The notes beneath the pieces were generated by a model. The model did no database searches. It was not told the DNA's origin and worked only from the letters and a program-made list of their open reading frames with translations. A stretch of 64,000 nt of DNA from Aureobasidium sp. EXF-3400 (taxonomy: Eukaryota; Ascomycota; Dothideomycetes; Dothideales; Saccotheciaceae). The stretch lies in the NCBI GenBank assembly GCA_024195585.1, contig SWBL01000016.1:62001-126000 (forward strand), given 5' to 3'. Made by a program: the position numbers and the translations under genes. Shown piece by piece: positions 1 to 10,755 of this stretch (within the stretch, counting starts at the first letter, position 1; each line of letters starts with the position of its first letter).

Positions 1-1295
1 GGTATGCTTTGCATGTGGAATATGCTTGTTTCTCCTCGAAAGCGCTAGGAGTGTGAACGGGAGTCGCTGGCGTGGTGGCGGCAGTCACGGGCGAGTTGAA
101 CTCCCACTTCATGTCGTGGTCGGAAGACTTGTTGCTGATCATATACATCTCCCTGAGTCCAGAAAACATGGACAGAATCTTGGCGTGTTCAGGTGCTGGT
201 TCGCTGACCCGGTGTTGTTTGTAGTTTCTGAAGTATGTGGCATCCGGTATGTTCTTCCATGTTTCATCAACCCAGATAGTGGTGGGGCGACTATAAGTGC
301 CTCCAAAGACTTCAATAAAGTCTGCACTCTCGAGACGGGAGGGATCAAAGACGTCCTTCAGGTCACCAGTGTTGGGGCCATAGAAGTTCTGCAGACCGAG
401 GTGTTTGACTTTGGGTTTGTATCCTGCTTCCAAGCATTTTCCAAATATACTCCTTAGGTTAATACTTGGCTCAGCCTCTTGTCGCATGCGAGGGCTCCAT
501 TGGATGCGCAAATCCTCCAGCTGCTTCGCGTGGAAGATCAGAAGAGACATATCGTCTGGGTAGCAAAGAGGGTCGATGTCGCTTACGCGGAGACGGCGGA
601 GATTGGGCATGGGAGGGATGACGACTATCGGACGAGGCGACCGGACCCGAGGAAAGCGAAGGCTTAGGGAGGTAAGGGTTGGGCGAGCAGCCAGTCCCTG
701 GTAGATGGACTTGGTCGGCTTGGAGTCGAGGTTCCACACGAGATGTTTGAGGTGTGTCATCCTGTCCATTGCAGCACGCAGAGCGATGCCGAGTAGAATT
801 GTGCTGTCCGGTATCTTTCCCCTGCTGTATTCATCAATCCCTGGTTCTGACCAAGCTCCTGTTACTGTGAATTCTTTAACTAGTGCCGCCGGGTTCCCTG
901 AAGCGAGGCCAGTGAGAGCCATGACGAACGGACTGCCGCTTCCATATCCTTCGGGTCTTCCATCGACGTATCGCGTTTCGGGGTAAGAGCGGAGGGTGAC
1001 ACGTTCGTAAAGGACAGGAAGCGTCATGTAATACATTAATCGGCAAGTTCGCGTCATGCGCGCTATGTCGCCTACATCTTCAACCTACCAGCCAGTCTCA
1101 TTAGTCTGGACCAGAGATGCGCATGTCGAACGTACGGCTTACAAATGATATGACATGGGCAATCAAGCTAAGTGGAAGTGTTTGTCCTTTCGTCTGTGCT
1201 CCGTCTGAAGGTGCGTTCAATGGCACTGGAGAGGCATAAAGTACATGAGGAGGAATCTCCTGGCTCATGTCAAGCCTTCTCCCAGATGCCCTCAT
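1..1295 (-). CDS. F-box-like fungal protein, 3' end beyond the window
   Basis: Two exons are seen on the minus strand: 1143-1295 and 1-1084, joined across a 58-nt intron (1085-1142; donor GTAAGC, CTAAT branch, acceptor TAG). The N-terminus reads LPLSLIAHVISF and continues after the intron as VEDVGDIARMTRTCRLMYYM, which fits an F-box-like helix pair interrupted by an intron. A leucine-rich stretch follows (LKHLVWNLDS, LTSLSLRFP, LRRLRVSDIDP), typical of fungal F-box/LRR-like proteins that may act as SCF ubiquitin-ligase adaptors. The frame stays open to base 1, so the C-terminus is missing. The start could be 1295 or the second ATG at 1268. The product class is inferred from pattern alone; no substrate can be named. 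Confidence 0.6.
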
Positions 1296-1723
1296 ATCGA
1301 CAATTGGCAGACTCTGCGCGTAGGGGCTGACATGACAAACGGCAAGGACTTGTCGGTTTTAGATATAATCATAAACTCCGCCAAGCACGCATCATCGTAA
1401 AGCTCGTTGAAGCTTAATGATAGGGCACGACTGAAATCGGCCGACTTACTTTCCTACACGGACGAACTCGACTCCGACGACATCGCATTTTGCTTGCACA
1501 GTTGTTGTCTTCATGTGCAAATGACTCCTTTCGATGACAAAAAGCTTTGTCCAGACCCTATCCTTTCCGGAGAGAGAAGCATCCGGGCAGCCAAGACAGG
1601 TTTTCTACCGTGCTCGGTCATAGATTTCAAGGGTCCTCCTGCCGACAGTTCAGATCGCGGACCTCTCGGACACCGACACCGAGGAGGAAAGAATTCGCCT
1701 GTCTGACTGCACGAAGTGGTTGC
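1296..1723. other. intergenic, no gene seen
   Basis: Spacer between the F-box-like gene start and the URM1 stop, both on the minus strand. Short open frames on either strand do not resemble proteins. It should hold the F-box gene promoter and the URM1 3' end. Confidence 0.5.
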
Positions 1724-2146
1724 CTATCCGCCGTGCAAAGTAGAGACAAAGACAATCTGATCCCTTGGTTGAAGCTCGTATTGGTCCTCGCCCTCGAGTT
1801 CCCAGTCCGCATCGTTGATCAGAACGAGGATACCTGGACGACTTGATAATGATGTTAGTGGAAAGTTTTGATCTGAGAGCAAGACAAGACATACACAGAT
1901 TCATTCAGGAGGAACAGTTCCTTCTTCTGGTCTGTCATGAGATGTTCACATAGATGTTTGATGAGGAAAGCGATGTTTGCTGGCTTTCCATCTTGATCTT
2001 GTGCTGGCAATGAGACTTTGTGGTTTCTTTGGTTTGAGAAGAGCAGTTCCAGTCCGCCGCTGTGTTTAAGTCAATACCCATGTCAAGTTTGAATATTTAT
2101 GTGTGCCGTACGTGAACTCAACGTCAATTTCGATTGATTCTGCCAT
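1724..2146 (-). CDS. URM1: Ubiquitin-related modifier Urm1
   Basis: Three exons, 2112-2146, 1895-2059 and 1724-1841, with introns of 52 and 53 nt, encode 105 residues. The C-terminal exon has the Urm1 signature [18 protein letters not shown] and ends in STLHGG, the Gly-Gly that is adenylated and thiocarboxylated. The first exon starts [12 protein letters not shown], followed by GGLELLFSN, as in other Urm1 proteins. Established role: Urm1 is the sulfur carrier (with Uba4, Ncs2, Ncs6) for 2-thiolation of wobble U34 in tRNAs for Lys, Glu and Gln, and is also a protein modifier. It is short and split, so a simple ORF caller misses it. It is divergent from ELP2, with 273 bp between the two start codons. 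Confidence 0.93.
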
Positions 2147-2419
2147 GCTGGAGGTTTTTATATGTATGGGTTGATGTTCGATAAAAGTGCTGCAAGATCC
2201 AAGTGGCAGTCGCGCGTCGAAGCAAGCGAAACTTTTTTTGCGACTTCCGTTGCAACAAAAAATAGTGATTGTCATCACACAACATCAGCACCGTTAACCA
2301 CACTGTCTTTATTCTACATTCACCAAACAATCGCGATTCTACATATTGCCATCTCATAGAAATCACCCATCCAGATCTAGTTAAGAAAGGCTCGATCGTG
2401 GTGCGACACATCCGGAACA
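2147..2419. promoter_or_regulatory. bidirectional promoter region of URM1 and ELP2
   Basis: This 273-bp gap separates the two outward-facing start codons, so it must contain both transcription starts and both 5' UTRs. No specific factor site was recognised. Co-regulation is an inference from geometry. Confidence 0.6.
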
Positions 2420-4828
2420 ATGGCTTCCGCTCGTCTAGAGTACATCGCCGCAGGAGGCAACAGGCATCCATGCGCTGCAGACTGGACCGAGGAACTACTA
2501 GCATATGGAAGTGGTCACAATATCGCCATCTGGAAACCGGAGAACAATGATCACAAGGGTGTGGAGACACTACTTACAGCCCATACCGATATTGTAAATG
2601 CAGTCAAATTATTCAGAGACTCAGCATCAGGAAAGCGAATTCTGATCAGTGGATCGGCTGACAAGACAATCTGTATCTGGATCGAGAAGACCGATGGCAA
2701 ATTTGAATTGGTCAAGAGCCTAACAGAACATACCGCTTCTATAAATGCACTCGGTGTTTTGCCCGAGGATGGAGTCTTTGCTACTGGAGCTGCCGATGCA
2801 ACATTGAAGATCTGGAAGTTGCGCGTAACCGAAACAGCAGAGGTCGAAGTCGACCTCATCCAGAGTATAACCCTTGCTCCTCGCTACTTCCCTCTGGCGA
2901 TTGCACTGGCAAAACTTCAGAGCGGCCAGCTCATTATTGCTGTTGGTGGTACTATGGCCAACATTCAAATCTACATGCAGAACAAGGACACTTTCTTGTT
3001 GGCAGCCAAACTCACCGGACACGAAGCCTGGGTGCGAGCTTTGGATTTTATTCGCGAGAGCTCTAAACCAGACAGCGACTTCTTGCTCGCATCTGCTAGT
3101 CAAGACAAGTATACACGTCTCTGGCGCTTCCATGCTGGTGAAGAGCTGCCCGAAGTAGCAGCCGCGGCAAGCGACCCGGCTATGACCGTGTTCGGTCGCT
3201 CGTTGTCCAACAAAGCTCACTGGATTGGAGAGGGTGACTCAAGACACTCAATCACCTTTGAAGCTCTGTTGATCGGACATGAGGATTGGATCTACACAGC
3301 TCGTTGGTTCACAAAGACTGCACAAGATGCAGCACCGCAACTCCTTACTGCATCAGCAGATAATTCGCTAGCTATGTGGGAACGCGATGCTGATGGTTTC
3401 TGGACCTGCGCAACCAGATTGGGCGAAATCAGTGCGCAAAAGGGCTCAACCACTGCAACAGGAAGTACAGGTGGTTTCTGGATCGGCCTGTGGTCTCCAT
3501 CTGGCAACAAAGTTGTGAGTCTGGGTAGAACAGGAAGCTGGCGAGCCTGGTCTTACAATAGTACTGAGGATCGCTGGTTGCGCGAGCTTGGTATCTCTGG
3601 CCATGTGCGGGCGGTCAAGGATATCGCATGGTCGAACGATGGCACTCAACTCATGTCCACCAGCACAGACCAAACTACCCGCCTTTTCGGTCAATGGAAG
3701 CGAGACAACACAAGCACATGGCATGAAATGTCACGGCCACAAATCCATGGTTACGACCTGAACTGTCTATCCGCAATCGGCGCAACCCAATTCATCTCAG
3801 GAGCAGACGAAAAACTGCTCCGTGTCTTCAACAAGCCCAAAGCCGTTGCTCATCTACTCGCCAAACTGAGCGGTAGCACTGAAGATGCAAGTGATGCAGA
3901 CCTCCCGGACGCAGCAAACATACCCGTCCTGGGCCTCAGCAACAAAGCCATCAACGCCCTGACTCCAGAAGAAGAAGCCACCGCCGAATCCACCGAAGAA
4001 ACCCAAATCACAAAATCCACCTTGGATCTCTCCCATCCACCCTTTGAAGACCATCTCGCCCGCCACACTCTATTCCCCGAACTCGAAAAACTGTACGGAC
4101 ATGGATATGAGATTTCTTGTGTGGCGGCCAGTCATGATGGAAGTCTTGTAGCTACTGCCTGTCGAGCAAGTTCCATCGATCATGCAGTAATCCGCCTCTA
4201 CGAGACCAAAGAGTGGAGAGAAGTCAAACCTGCACTTACCGCTCACTCTCTAACCGTTACTTGCCTCGCTTTCTCGGCAGATGACAACTATCTGCTCAGT
4301 GTAGGCAGAGATCGCCAATGGGCATTATTCTCCCGCTCTGCAGCTGCATCTTCAACCTACGAACTCACAGCTTCAAACCCTAAAGGCCACTCCAGAATGA
4401 TACTTTCTTGTTCATGGGCTGGTGCAACCGCATCAAACATATTCGCTACAGGAGGCAGAGATAAAAATGTCAAGATTTGGGGTGTGCAAGCCTCTGAGAC
4501 TACGACTGCAGATCTCAAGCTTACCATTCCTACCTCTGCACCTGCAACCAGTGTGGTCTTTTACACTGGTGCTCTGTCTACACCTGATACTGTTGTTCTT
4601 GCTGCAGGTACAGAGAATGGTGAGATTAGTGTTTGGTGCATTAGTACGCAGGATTGGAGTGTCAAGGCTGAGGTCAAGATTGAGAAGAATATGCAACCTA
4701 GTGGTGCCATCAATGCTTTGAGATGGAGACCTGATGGTAAGACGGAAGAGGGACAGCAAAAGATGCAGCTGGCGGTGGCGAGTGAGGATTTGAGTGTCAG
4801 GTTGTTCGAGCTTCAGGGATTGATTTAA
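2420..4828 (+). CDS. ELP2: Elongator complex subunit Elp2 (WD40)
   Basis: A single-exon gene of 802 residues, the usual Elp2 length. The N-terminus MASARLEYIAAGGNRHPCA followed by ADWTEELLAYGSGHNIAIW matches the Elp2 opening. Repeated WD40 units are visible along the whole protein (SGSADKTICIW, ATGAADATLKIW, ASASQDKYTRLW, TASADNSLAMW, STSTDQTTRLF, ATGGRDKNVKIW, ASEDLSVRLF), consistent with two beta-propellers. Elp2 is a scaffold of Elongator (Elp1-6), which installs the 5-carboxymethyl group that leads to mcm5/ncm5 at tRNA wobble U34. It is divergent from URM1, whose product acts on the same base, and convergent with the downstream kinase gene. Confidence 0.95.
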   Translation: MASARLEYIAAGGNRHPCAADWTEELLAYGSGHNIAIWKPENNDHKGVETLLTAHTDIVNAVKLFRDSASGKRILISGSADKTICIWIEKTDGKFELVKSLTEHTASINALGVLPEDGVFATGAADATLKIWKLRVTETAEVEVDLIQSITLAPRYFPLAIALAKLQSGQLIIAVGGTMANIQIYMQNKDTFLLAAKLTGHEAWVRALDFIRESSKPDSDFLLASASQDKYTRLWRFHAGEELPEVAAAASDPAMTVFGRSLSNKAHWIGEGDSRHSITFEALLIGHEDWIYTARWFTKTAQDAAPQLLTASADNSLAMWERDADGFWTCATRLGEISAQKGSTTATGSTGGFWIGLWSPSGNKVVSLGRTGSWRAWSYNSTEDRWLRELGISGHVRAVKDIAWSNDGTQLMSTSTDQTTRLFGQWKRDNTSTWHEMSRPQIHGYDLNCLSAIGATQFISGADEKLLRVFNKPKAVAHLLAKLSGSTEDASDADLPDAANIPVLGLSNKAINALTPEEEATAESTEETQITKSTLDLSHPPFEDHLARHTLFPELEKLYGHGYEISCVAASHDGSLVATACRASSIDHAVIRLYETKEWREVKPALTAHSLTVTCLAFSADDNYLLSVGRDRQWALFSRSAAASSTYELTASNPKGHSRMILSCSWAGATASNIFATGGRDKNVKIWGVQASETTTADLKLTIPTSAPATSVVFYTGALSTPDTVVLAAGTENGEISVWCISTQDWSVKAEVKIEKNMQPSGAINALRWRPDGKTEEGQQKMQLAVASEDLSVRLFELQGLI

Positions 4829-5176
4829 GGCTTGTAGAGCACTGTTGTATAGGTATTGGTATAGATCATGCTTCCACAGACAAATTCCAGACCTCCACTT
4901 GGTTATGAATAAGACGTGGAGCGAAAGACAGATCGACAACTGGGTATAAATAAGCTATAAAGAGAAGCGAATGCTAATAGTACAGAAGTTTGTTTTTGGT
5001 ATAATGCAGCAAGCAAGAATTGGGGTATCGAGAGTGAAAGAGACGCTAGAGACAAACATAAAAAGAAGAAGGAACAAGTGGAATCCGCCAGAGCGTAGCA
5101 GAACATAAAAGTCGTGCCTTCATAAACGTGCGTAGACTCATTCGTAAGCATAAGGGAAGGGGCAGGAGAGAGGCGC
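4829..5176. other. convergent 3' intergenic, no gene seen
   Basis: Space between the ELP2 stop (+) and the kinase stop (-). It probably holds both 3' UTRs and polyadenylation sites; nothing else is recognisable. Confidence 0.5.
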
Positions 5177-6922
5177 CTAAGTCTGTGTGTTGTTCACGTG
5201 TTCCCAGTCAGGATCAGCGGCCACGTCAACAAGGCCAGTGAACCAGTTACAATTCATGACTTCGTCGATAGTCCATCTCGATTCAGGATCAGTGTCCAAA
5301 CAGCCGTGAAGCAAGTCACAAATGTCTTCGCCGTCGACCTGGCCTGCGGGAGATGCAAGAACCAGGTCCTTATTCCAGTCACCGGCTTCGATCAATTCGA
5401 CGAGCTTGAATTGAATCGTGTGCTGGAACGGACGCTTGCCAGTAACCATGGTGTACACACATACGCCAAATGCCCAGATGTCTGCTGAGTAGTCCTTTCG
5501 CGTGGAGCCACCCAGCAGTTCAGGAGCCAGATACTCGAGTGTGCCAGCAGGTTCCTTGTTGTCCTCAGAGTCGAGTGAGCGTACACTGTCAGTCATACCC
5601 GACGCGTCGCCATCGACAAAGCTGGCCAGCCCAAAGTCGCATAACTTGATACTGCCGCAATCGTCTTCAGGCTTGATCTGGACGAGGCAGTTTTCGAGCT
5701 TCACATCGCGATGTACCAGTCTGACGTCTTTGTGCATGTATCTCAACGCCGCAGCAAGTTGATGTGAGTACGTCTTCGCAAGATGAGGGTTCAAGCCCAT
5801 CTGACCATTATTTCGAAGCTCGCTGATGAGGTCGTACAAGGAGCCACTCTCGACCAGATCCATGATGCAGAAGGTAGCGAAGTCGGTGATGAAGCTTGTG
5901 TGGAGTTGCAGTATGTAAGGATGATTCAAGTAACGCCAGATGCCGATCTCATAGTCGACAGCTTGTTGTGCCTTGTCATTCTCAGCTTCACTGACGTTGG
6001 CAACCGTCTTGCGGACGATCTTGACAGCACGCTTGATTCTGCGGCCGTTATCGTCAATAGCGATAACCTCCTTGACAATGCTGAAACCTCCTGAACCAAT
6101 CTGACGACCAACGACGTACTCATTGTTGATACCAATGGACTGTCCTTCGTCGTCCGGCTTGGGCTCGGCAGCGGTTTGAGAGTTGCTTCCCCAGCCATTG
6201 AGAAACTGAGCGGCAGGTGACATGGAGGAGCCAGACATTCTGCTAGATCTGCGGCTGGTGTTACGCAAACTCGCAGTGCGCGACAATGTGGTCTTACGCG
6301 AGATCATCGGCCAGGGTTCACTGCCCATGAGGGGACTGACAGCGGGAGAAGGAGACATGACAGCAGAGTTGTTGAAGTATGAGCCGGCAGGAGTGTCGGG
6401 GCTTCTCAGCTGTTCACTGAGCAATGAAGCCGTGGACGCCGACGTCAGAGAAGGCATTTGTGTGGCATCGTGCGAGTCGATTGTCTCGAGGCGTGGGGCA
6501 GCATCGCTCTTCCTCGTACGCCTTCTTATAGGCTCTCCTGTGAAAGGATTTATTCTGACCGAGTCGTCGGGCGCAGCCGGAGTAGAGGCAGTGTCGTCCG
6601 ACATGGACGAGCCGCGCGTGCTAGGTCGGCGTGGTTGAGGTGGCCTGGAGGACAAAGGCTGATCGAGCGAGTGTAGGCGACCGTCGTCGAGGGTTGCAAA
6701 CTCTTTGAAACTCACAGATGAGCCTCTGGTACGGGTCGAGTTTTGGCCGTCGTTGCGATCGGGAACGACCGGATTGTCGAGCAGCTCGGACTTTGAAAAT
6801 TGGGAAGAGGCGACATGGTCGGCGTCCGAGGAAGGAGCAAATGGATAGTCTTGAGACGAGTTTGAATGCTTTGTGTTGAGTCGCAGTTTTCTAAATTCGT
6901 GGGAAGGAGCAGGTGTGGCCAT
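5177..6922 (-). CDS. Serine/threonine protein kinase with long N-terminal extension
   Basis: A single-exon gene of 581 residues. The first ~265 residues are Ser/Pro/Arg-rich and look disordered (runs such as RRSSRMSGSSMSP). The kinase domain spans roughly 268-565 and has every key motif: glycine loop GSGGFSIVKEV, ATP-binding Lys in AVKIVRK, catalytic loop HRDVKLEN, DFG in CDFGLA, and APE-like YLAPELL followed by DIWAFGVCVYTM. It should be active. The layout resembles fungal CAMK/Kin-type kinases, but I could not assign an ortholog. The ATG at 6922 is the first in frame. The gene is divergent from VAC8 across about 1 kb. Confidence 0.9.
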   Translation of the reverse strand: MATPAPSHEFRKLRLNTKHSNSSQDYPFAPSSDADHVASSQFSKSELLDNPVVPDRNDGQNSTRTRGSSVSFKEFATLDDGRLHSLDQPLSSRPPQPRRPSTRGSSMSDDTASTPAAPDDSVRINPFTGEPIRRRTRKSDAAPRLETIDSHDATQMPSLTSASTASLLSEQLRSPDTPAGSYFNNSAVMSPSPAVSPLMGSEPWPMISRKTTLSRTASLRNTSRRSSRMSGSSMSPAAQFLNGWGSNSQTAAEPKPDDEGQSIGINNEYVVGRQIGSGGFSIVKEVIAIDDNGRRIKRAVKIVRKTVANVSEAENDKAQQAVDYEIGIWRYLNHPYILQLHTSFITDFATFCIMDLVESGSLYDLISELRNNGQMGLNPHLAKTYSHQLAAALRYMHKDVRLVHRDVKLENCLVQIKPEDDCGSIKLCDFGLASFVDGDASGMTDSVRSLDSEDNKEPAGTLEYLAPELLGGSTRKDYSADIWAFGVCVYTMVTGKRPFQHTIQFKLVELIEAGDWNKDLVLASPAGQVDGEDICDLLHGCLDTDPESRWTIDEVMNCNWFTGLVDVAADPDWEHVNNTQT

Positions 6923-7947
6923 TGCCTTTTGAGGCAGCCAACGAAAGGGGACTTTTTTGCGTGCAAGCGGGAAGCTACAGTGGAGTATCGATGCTTAGAT
7001 GTCTAGATCTCGACCTGGAATTGGAGGTTTATGCCGTGACGAATTCGCGTGTGTGTGGTAGAGAGACACGAATCGCCAGGCTACCAAGTCAGAAGATATT
7101 TTAGACGAGGCTCTCGCGGCGAAGTCGGCGGCAGGATTGGATAAAAGAGATGGCTAGAAGGTGGGATGGTTTGGAGGATTAGAGTTACGGCTAATGCGGG
7201 AGTCACGATTTCTCCGCATTCTTTTTACGTATGAGCATGGCTGACACTCTGATTGGTCTGGAGCGCGTTTGACTGGTGAGCGTCATCGAGGGCGACTGTT
7301 GGCAGAAGGCTGGTGAGCGATGAAGTCGGACGTGTTGTTTCAAGAAACTGCGACGTCAAGATGGTGTAGCAGAACAGAAACAGGACGTGTGTCAGGAGTG
7401 GTCGACAGTCGGTCAGCAGCCAAGATGGAACTCGGTAAGCGGGCAGCCAAGATACGCGCCGTATGAGAGCGAGATGAAGCTCAACAACGGCTCGTGTAAA
7501 CAACAGACAGTGGAGAGGTCGCCGTCAGGTGCTGGAGAAGCCAGATGATAGCTGGAGGTCAGGAGTGCATGAAGGGAGGGGGTTTTTGTGTTTTGATATC
7601 TGGATGATAAGGTCGAATTGGGTTTTCCAATGACGGCCAGATTGGGCAAGTCAAGGGTCTGGTCGGTCTGTCAAGAAAAGGCGTCCGAGCTCTGTCTGGC
7701 TTGCTTGGTGCTTGCATCACATCGTTGTGTTGCAGCAGTTCAGCTTGAAGCCATTTCTCAACCACGCGCTTGATAGATAGACATCTTGTTATCATATCGC
7801 ACTTTCAACGTCTCGACTCTCAGGCTTCACATCAGCCGCATGTTATAGCTTCACGCGCCCCAGCGACCCCTTCAAAGCGAGCAGTCTCATCATCGTCAAA
7901 CCAGTCTCTGTCTACCCTAGCACCGCCCTTGGACAGGCCTCGGGGCT
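6923..7947. other. divergent intergenic between kinase and VAC8
   Basis: About 1 kb between two outward-facing start codons. Small open frames occur on both strands but none looks protein-like. It is expected to contain two promoters and 5' UTRs. Confidence 0.5.
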
Positions 7948-9859
7948 ATGGCAGCTCTCAAGAACCTCTGCGCAACCATCTTCTACTGCTGCACTAGCCG
8001 TAACACGGTCGACTATGAAAATGTGCTTGCGGATAGCGAGCGCGAAGCCGTCACCGACCTGCTGAACTTCCTCGAAAACAGACAGGAGACCGACTTCTTC
8101 ACCGGCGGTCCTCTCAATGCCCTCAGCACTCTGGTCTACTCACATAACATTGACCTGCAGCGAAGCGCCAGTCTTACCTTTGCCGAGATTACCGAGCGAG
8201 GTATGTCGACAAGCTATTCATACAGCAAACCCATACTAACACTACTTGTCGCAGATGTGCGCGCTGTTGATAAAAACACCCTCGAGCCCATTCTCTTCCT
8301 TCTCGAAAGCAGCGACATTGAGGTCCAAAGAGCCGCTAGTGCCGCCTTGGGAAACCTCGCCGTAGATGGTACCTACCCATCACCTACACGCTACATGATA
8401 AGAATCTAATACAGATGCACAGCACACAACAAGATCCTGATCGTCCAGCTAGGAGGCCTGCAACCGCTGATCAGACAGATGAACTCGAGCAATGTCGAGG
8501 TACAATGCAATGCTGTCGGTTGCATCACAAACTTGGCCACACACGAAGACAACAAGGCAAAGATTGCTCGTTCCGGCGCTCTGGCTCCCTTGACGAGACT
8601 GGCAAAGTCCAAGGACATGCGTGTTCAACGGAATGCTACCGGCGCTCTGTTGAACATGACCCATTCAGGTATGCCTCGCCGACCCTATCGCTTGTCTACT
8701 CAGTCTAACCCCTTCTGCAGATGACAACAGACAACAGCTTGTCAACGCCGGCGCTATCCCCGTCCTCGTCCACCTCCTCACCTCGCCTGATACCGATGTT
8801 CAATACTACTGCACAACCGCTCTCAGCAACATTGCCGTAGATGGCTCCAACCGCAAGCGCCTTGCACAGACAGAACCTCGTCTCGTACAGTCACTGGTCA
8901 ACCTCATGGACGGCCATGCTCCAAAGGTCCAATGTCAAGCCGCCCTCGCTCTGCGCAACCTCGCGTCGGACGAGAAGTACCAGCTTGAGATTGTGCGCAA
9001 CGGTGGTCTTGGTCCTCTTCTCCGTCTGCTCCAGTCAGCCTTCCTCCCTCTCATCCTCTCCGCTGTCGCCTGTATCCGCAACATCTCCATCCACCCCATG
9101 AACGAATCTCCCATCATCGATGCTGGCTTCCTCAAGCCCCTGGTACATCTTCTCGGTAGCACCGACAACGAGGAAATTCAATGTCATGCCATCTCCACCC
9201 TTCGCAACCTCGCCGCATCGTCAGACCGCAACAAGCAACTCGTCCTGGAAGCTGGTGCTGTTCAGAAGTGCAAGGAGCTTGTCTTGGAGGTTCCGGTTAA
9301 CGTCCAGAGCGAGATGACCGCTGCTATCGCTGTCCTTGCTCTGAGTGACGAGCTCAAGCCTCATTTACTAAGCCTCGGTGTATTTGACGTCTTGATCCCT
9401 CTGACCGAGAGTGAAAGCATCGAGGTCCAGGGTAACAGTGCTGCTGCTCTGGGCAACCTGTCAAGCAAAGGTAAGATGACCGAGAATTCTGTACCTCAAT
9501 CGCCTACTGACGCCTACCCAGTCGGCGACTACTCGATATTCATGACCAACTGGAGCTCTCCCTCTGGCGGTATCCACGGCTACCTGTCTCGTTTCCTCGC
9601 ATCTGGAGACCCTACCTTCCAACATATCGCTATCTGGACTTTGCTGCAGCTCCTGGAAAGCAACGACACGCGTCTCGTTAGCACCATCAACTCTGCCGAG
9701 GATGTCATGCAAATGGTTCAAGACATCTCTGAGAGACAAGTCGAGAGCGACAACGAGGATGGTAGCGAGGACGGCGAGGCTGAGGTCGTCGGACTTGCCC
9801 GCCGCTGTCTCGAAATCTCAAGCGGCGATGGTAACAAGAAGGCCTTATCCGAGGGCTGA
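7948..9859 (+). CDS. VAC8: Vacuolar armadillo-repeat protein Vac8
   Basis: Five exons, 7948-8200, 8255-8368, 8423-8668, 8721-9470 and 9522-9859, encode 566 residues, a normal Vac8 length. Armadillo repeats follow the N-terminus ([63 protein letters not shown]). The C-terminal block [18 protein letters not shown] is characteristic. Vac8 anchors vacuole inheritance, nucleus-vacuole junctions, vacuole fusion and selective autophagy at the vacuolar membrane. The N-terminus [17 protein letters not shown] has three cysteines that could be palmitoylated, but lacks the Gly2 needed for myristoylation in yeast Vac8; an unseen upstream exon is possible. Intron 4 (9471-9521, 51 nt) is in frame with no stop. 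Confidence 0.93.
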
Positions 9860-10755
9860 TCTGCAACCAGCAGCATGTGTCTTCGCACACACAAGACGAC
9901 GACAACAATATGACGCGGCACATGCATGGCGTCTCGAGTTTCTTTTTCTTCTCTTTTCCTTGTCCATTTTTGATATACCAATTCGCACTCGCGCGCCGCC
10001 TGGAATCGGCAAATCAAGTATGATATCCTGGAGCAAAGCATCGGATGGGTCTCCTCGTTCTTCTTCTTCCTCTTTACTCTTCTTCTTCTTCACATAGCTC
10101 TAGTAATGAATAGCGTAGTCTCTTGTTTTGGTATTGGAATCAATGAAACACAAATCTGCCATTATCCTTCCTTCCCGTGTGCAAAAGTATATAACACGTA
10201 CAGCTATCAAGATGCACAATACTCTCTCGGGATCAGGCAAGGTGCGATATAAGGAGTACTCGAGGCCCTCTCCATATGTATCACGGGTCTAGAAGTTGAT
10301 ATACCTTTTCATAGTAAGGTCGTCGCTCGAGACATAGGTATGATAAACACGTCACCTAGATCATTCAGAAATTGTGGCACAAAGGTAAATTCGTCACCAG
10401 ACTTGCATGGTAATTCGCGTTGTGGTGGTGTAGACGCTGCTTCGCTCAAGCTGGAAAAGCTCTCAGTCCTCGATACGCGAACTTATAAGCTAACAACACC
10501 TGTTAGAAGCCTTCTATGTTTTATAAACTGAAGATAGAAATACATTAAGGCTTTCTAGTTCAGTCCGAACCACTGCAAGCCTCTATTCGATTCATGAATT
10601 GACATCTTTGGTGGCTGTGGGTAGCACCCTGTCACAAGCTAATGAGGTCATCCGAATAATCGCCGGCGCAACTTTCGCGCATCCAGAATTGTTCAGCTGC
10701 TACAATTCACAAGCACGACAATCTTACAAGCAAAACATCACCGCATTCAATCACA
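9860..10755. other. intergenic between VAC8 and CSL4
   Basis: Nothing gene-like recognised. A CTT/TTC-rich stretch lies near 10050-10095, just after VAC8, probably in its 3' UTR. The last few hundred bases should hold the CSL4 promoter. Confidence 0.5.
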
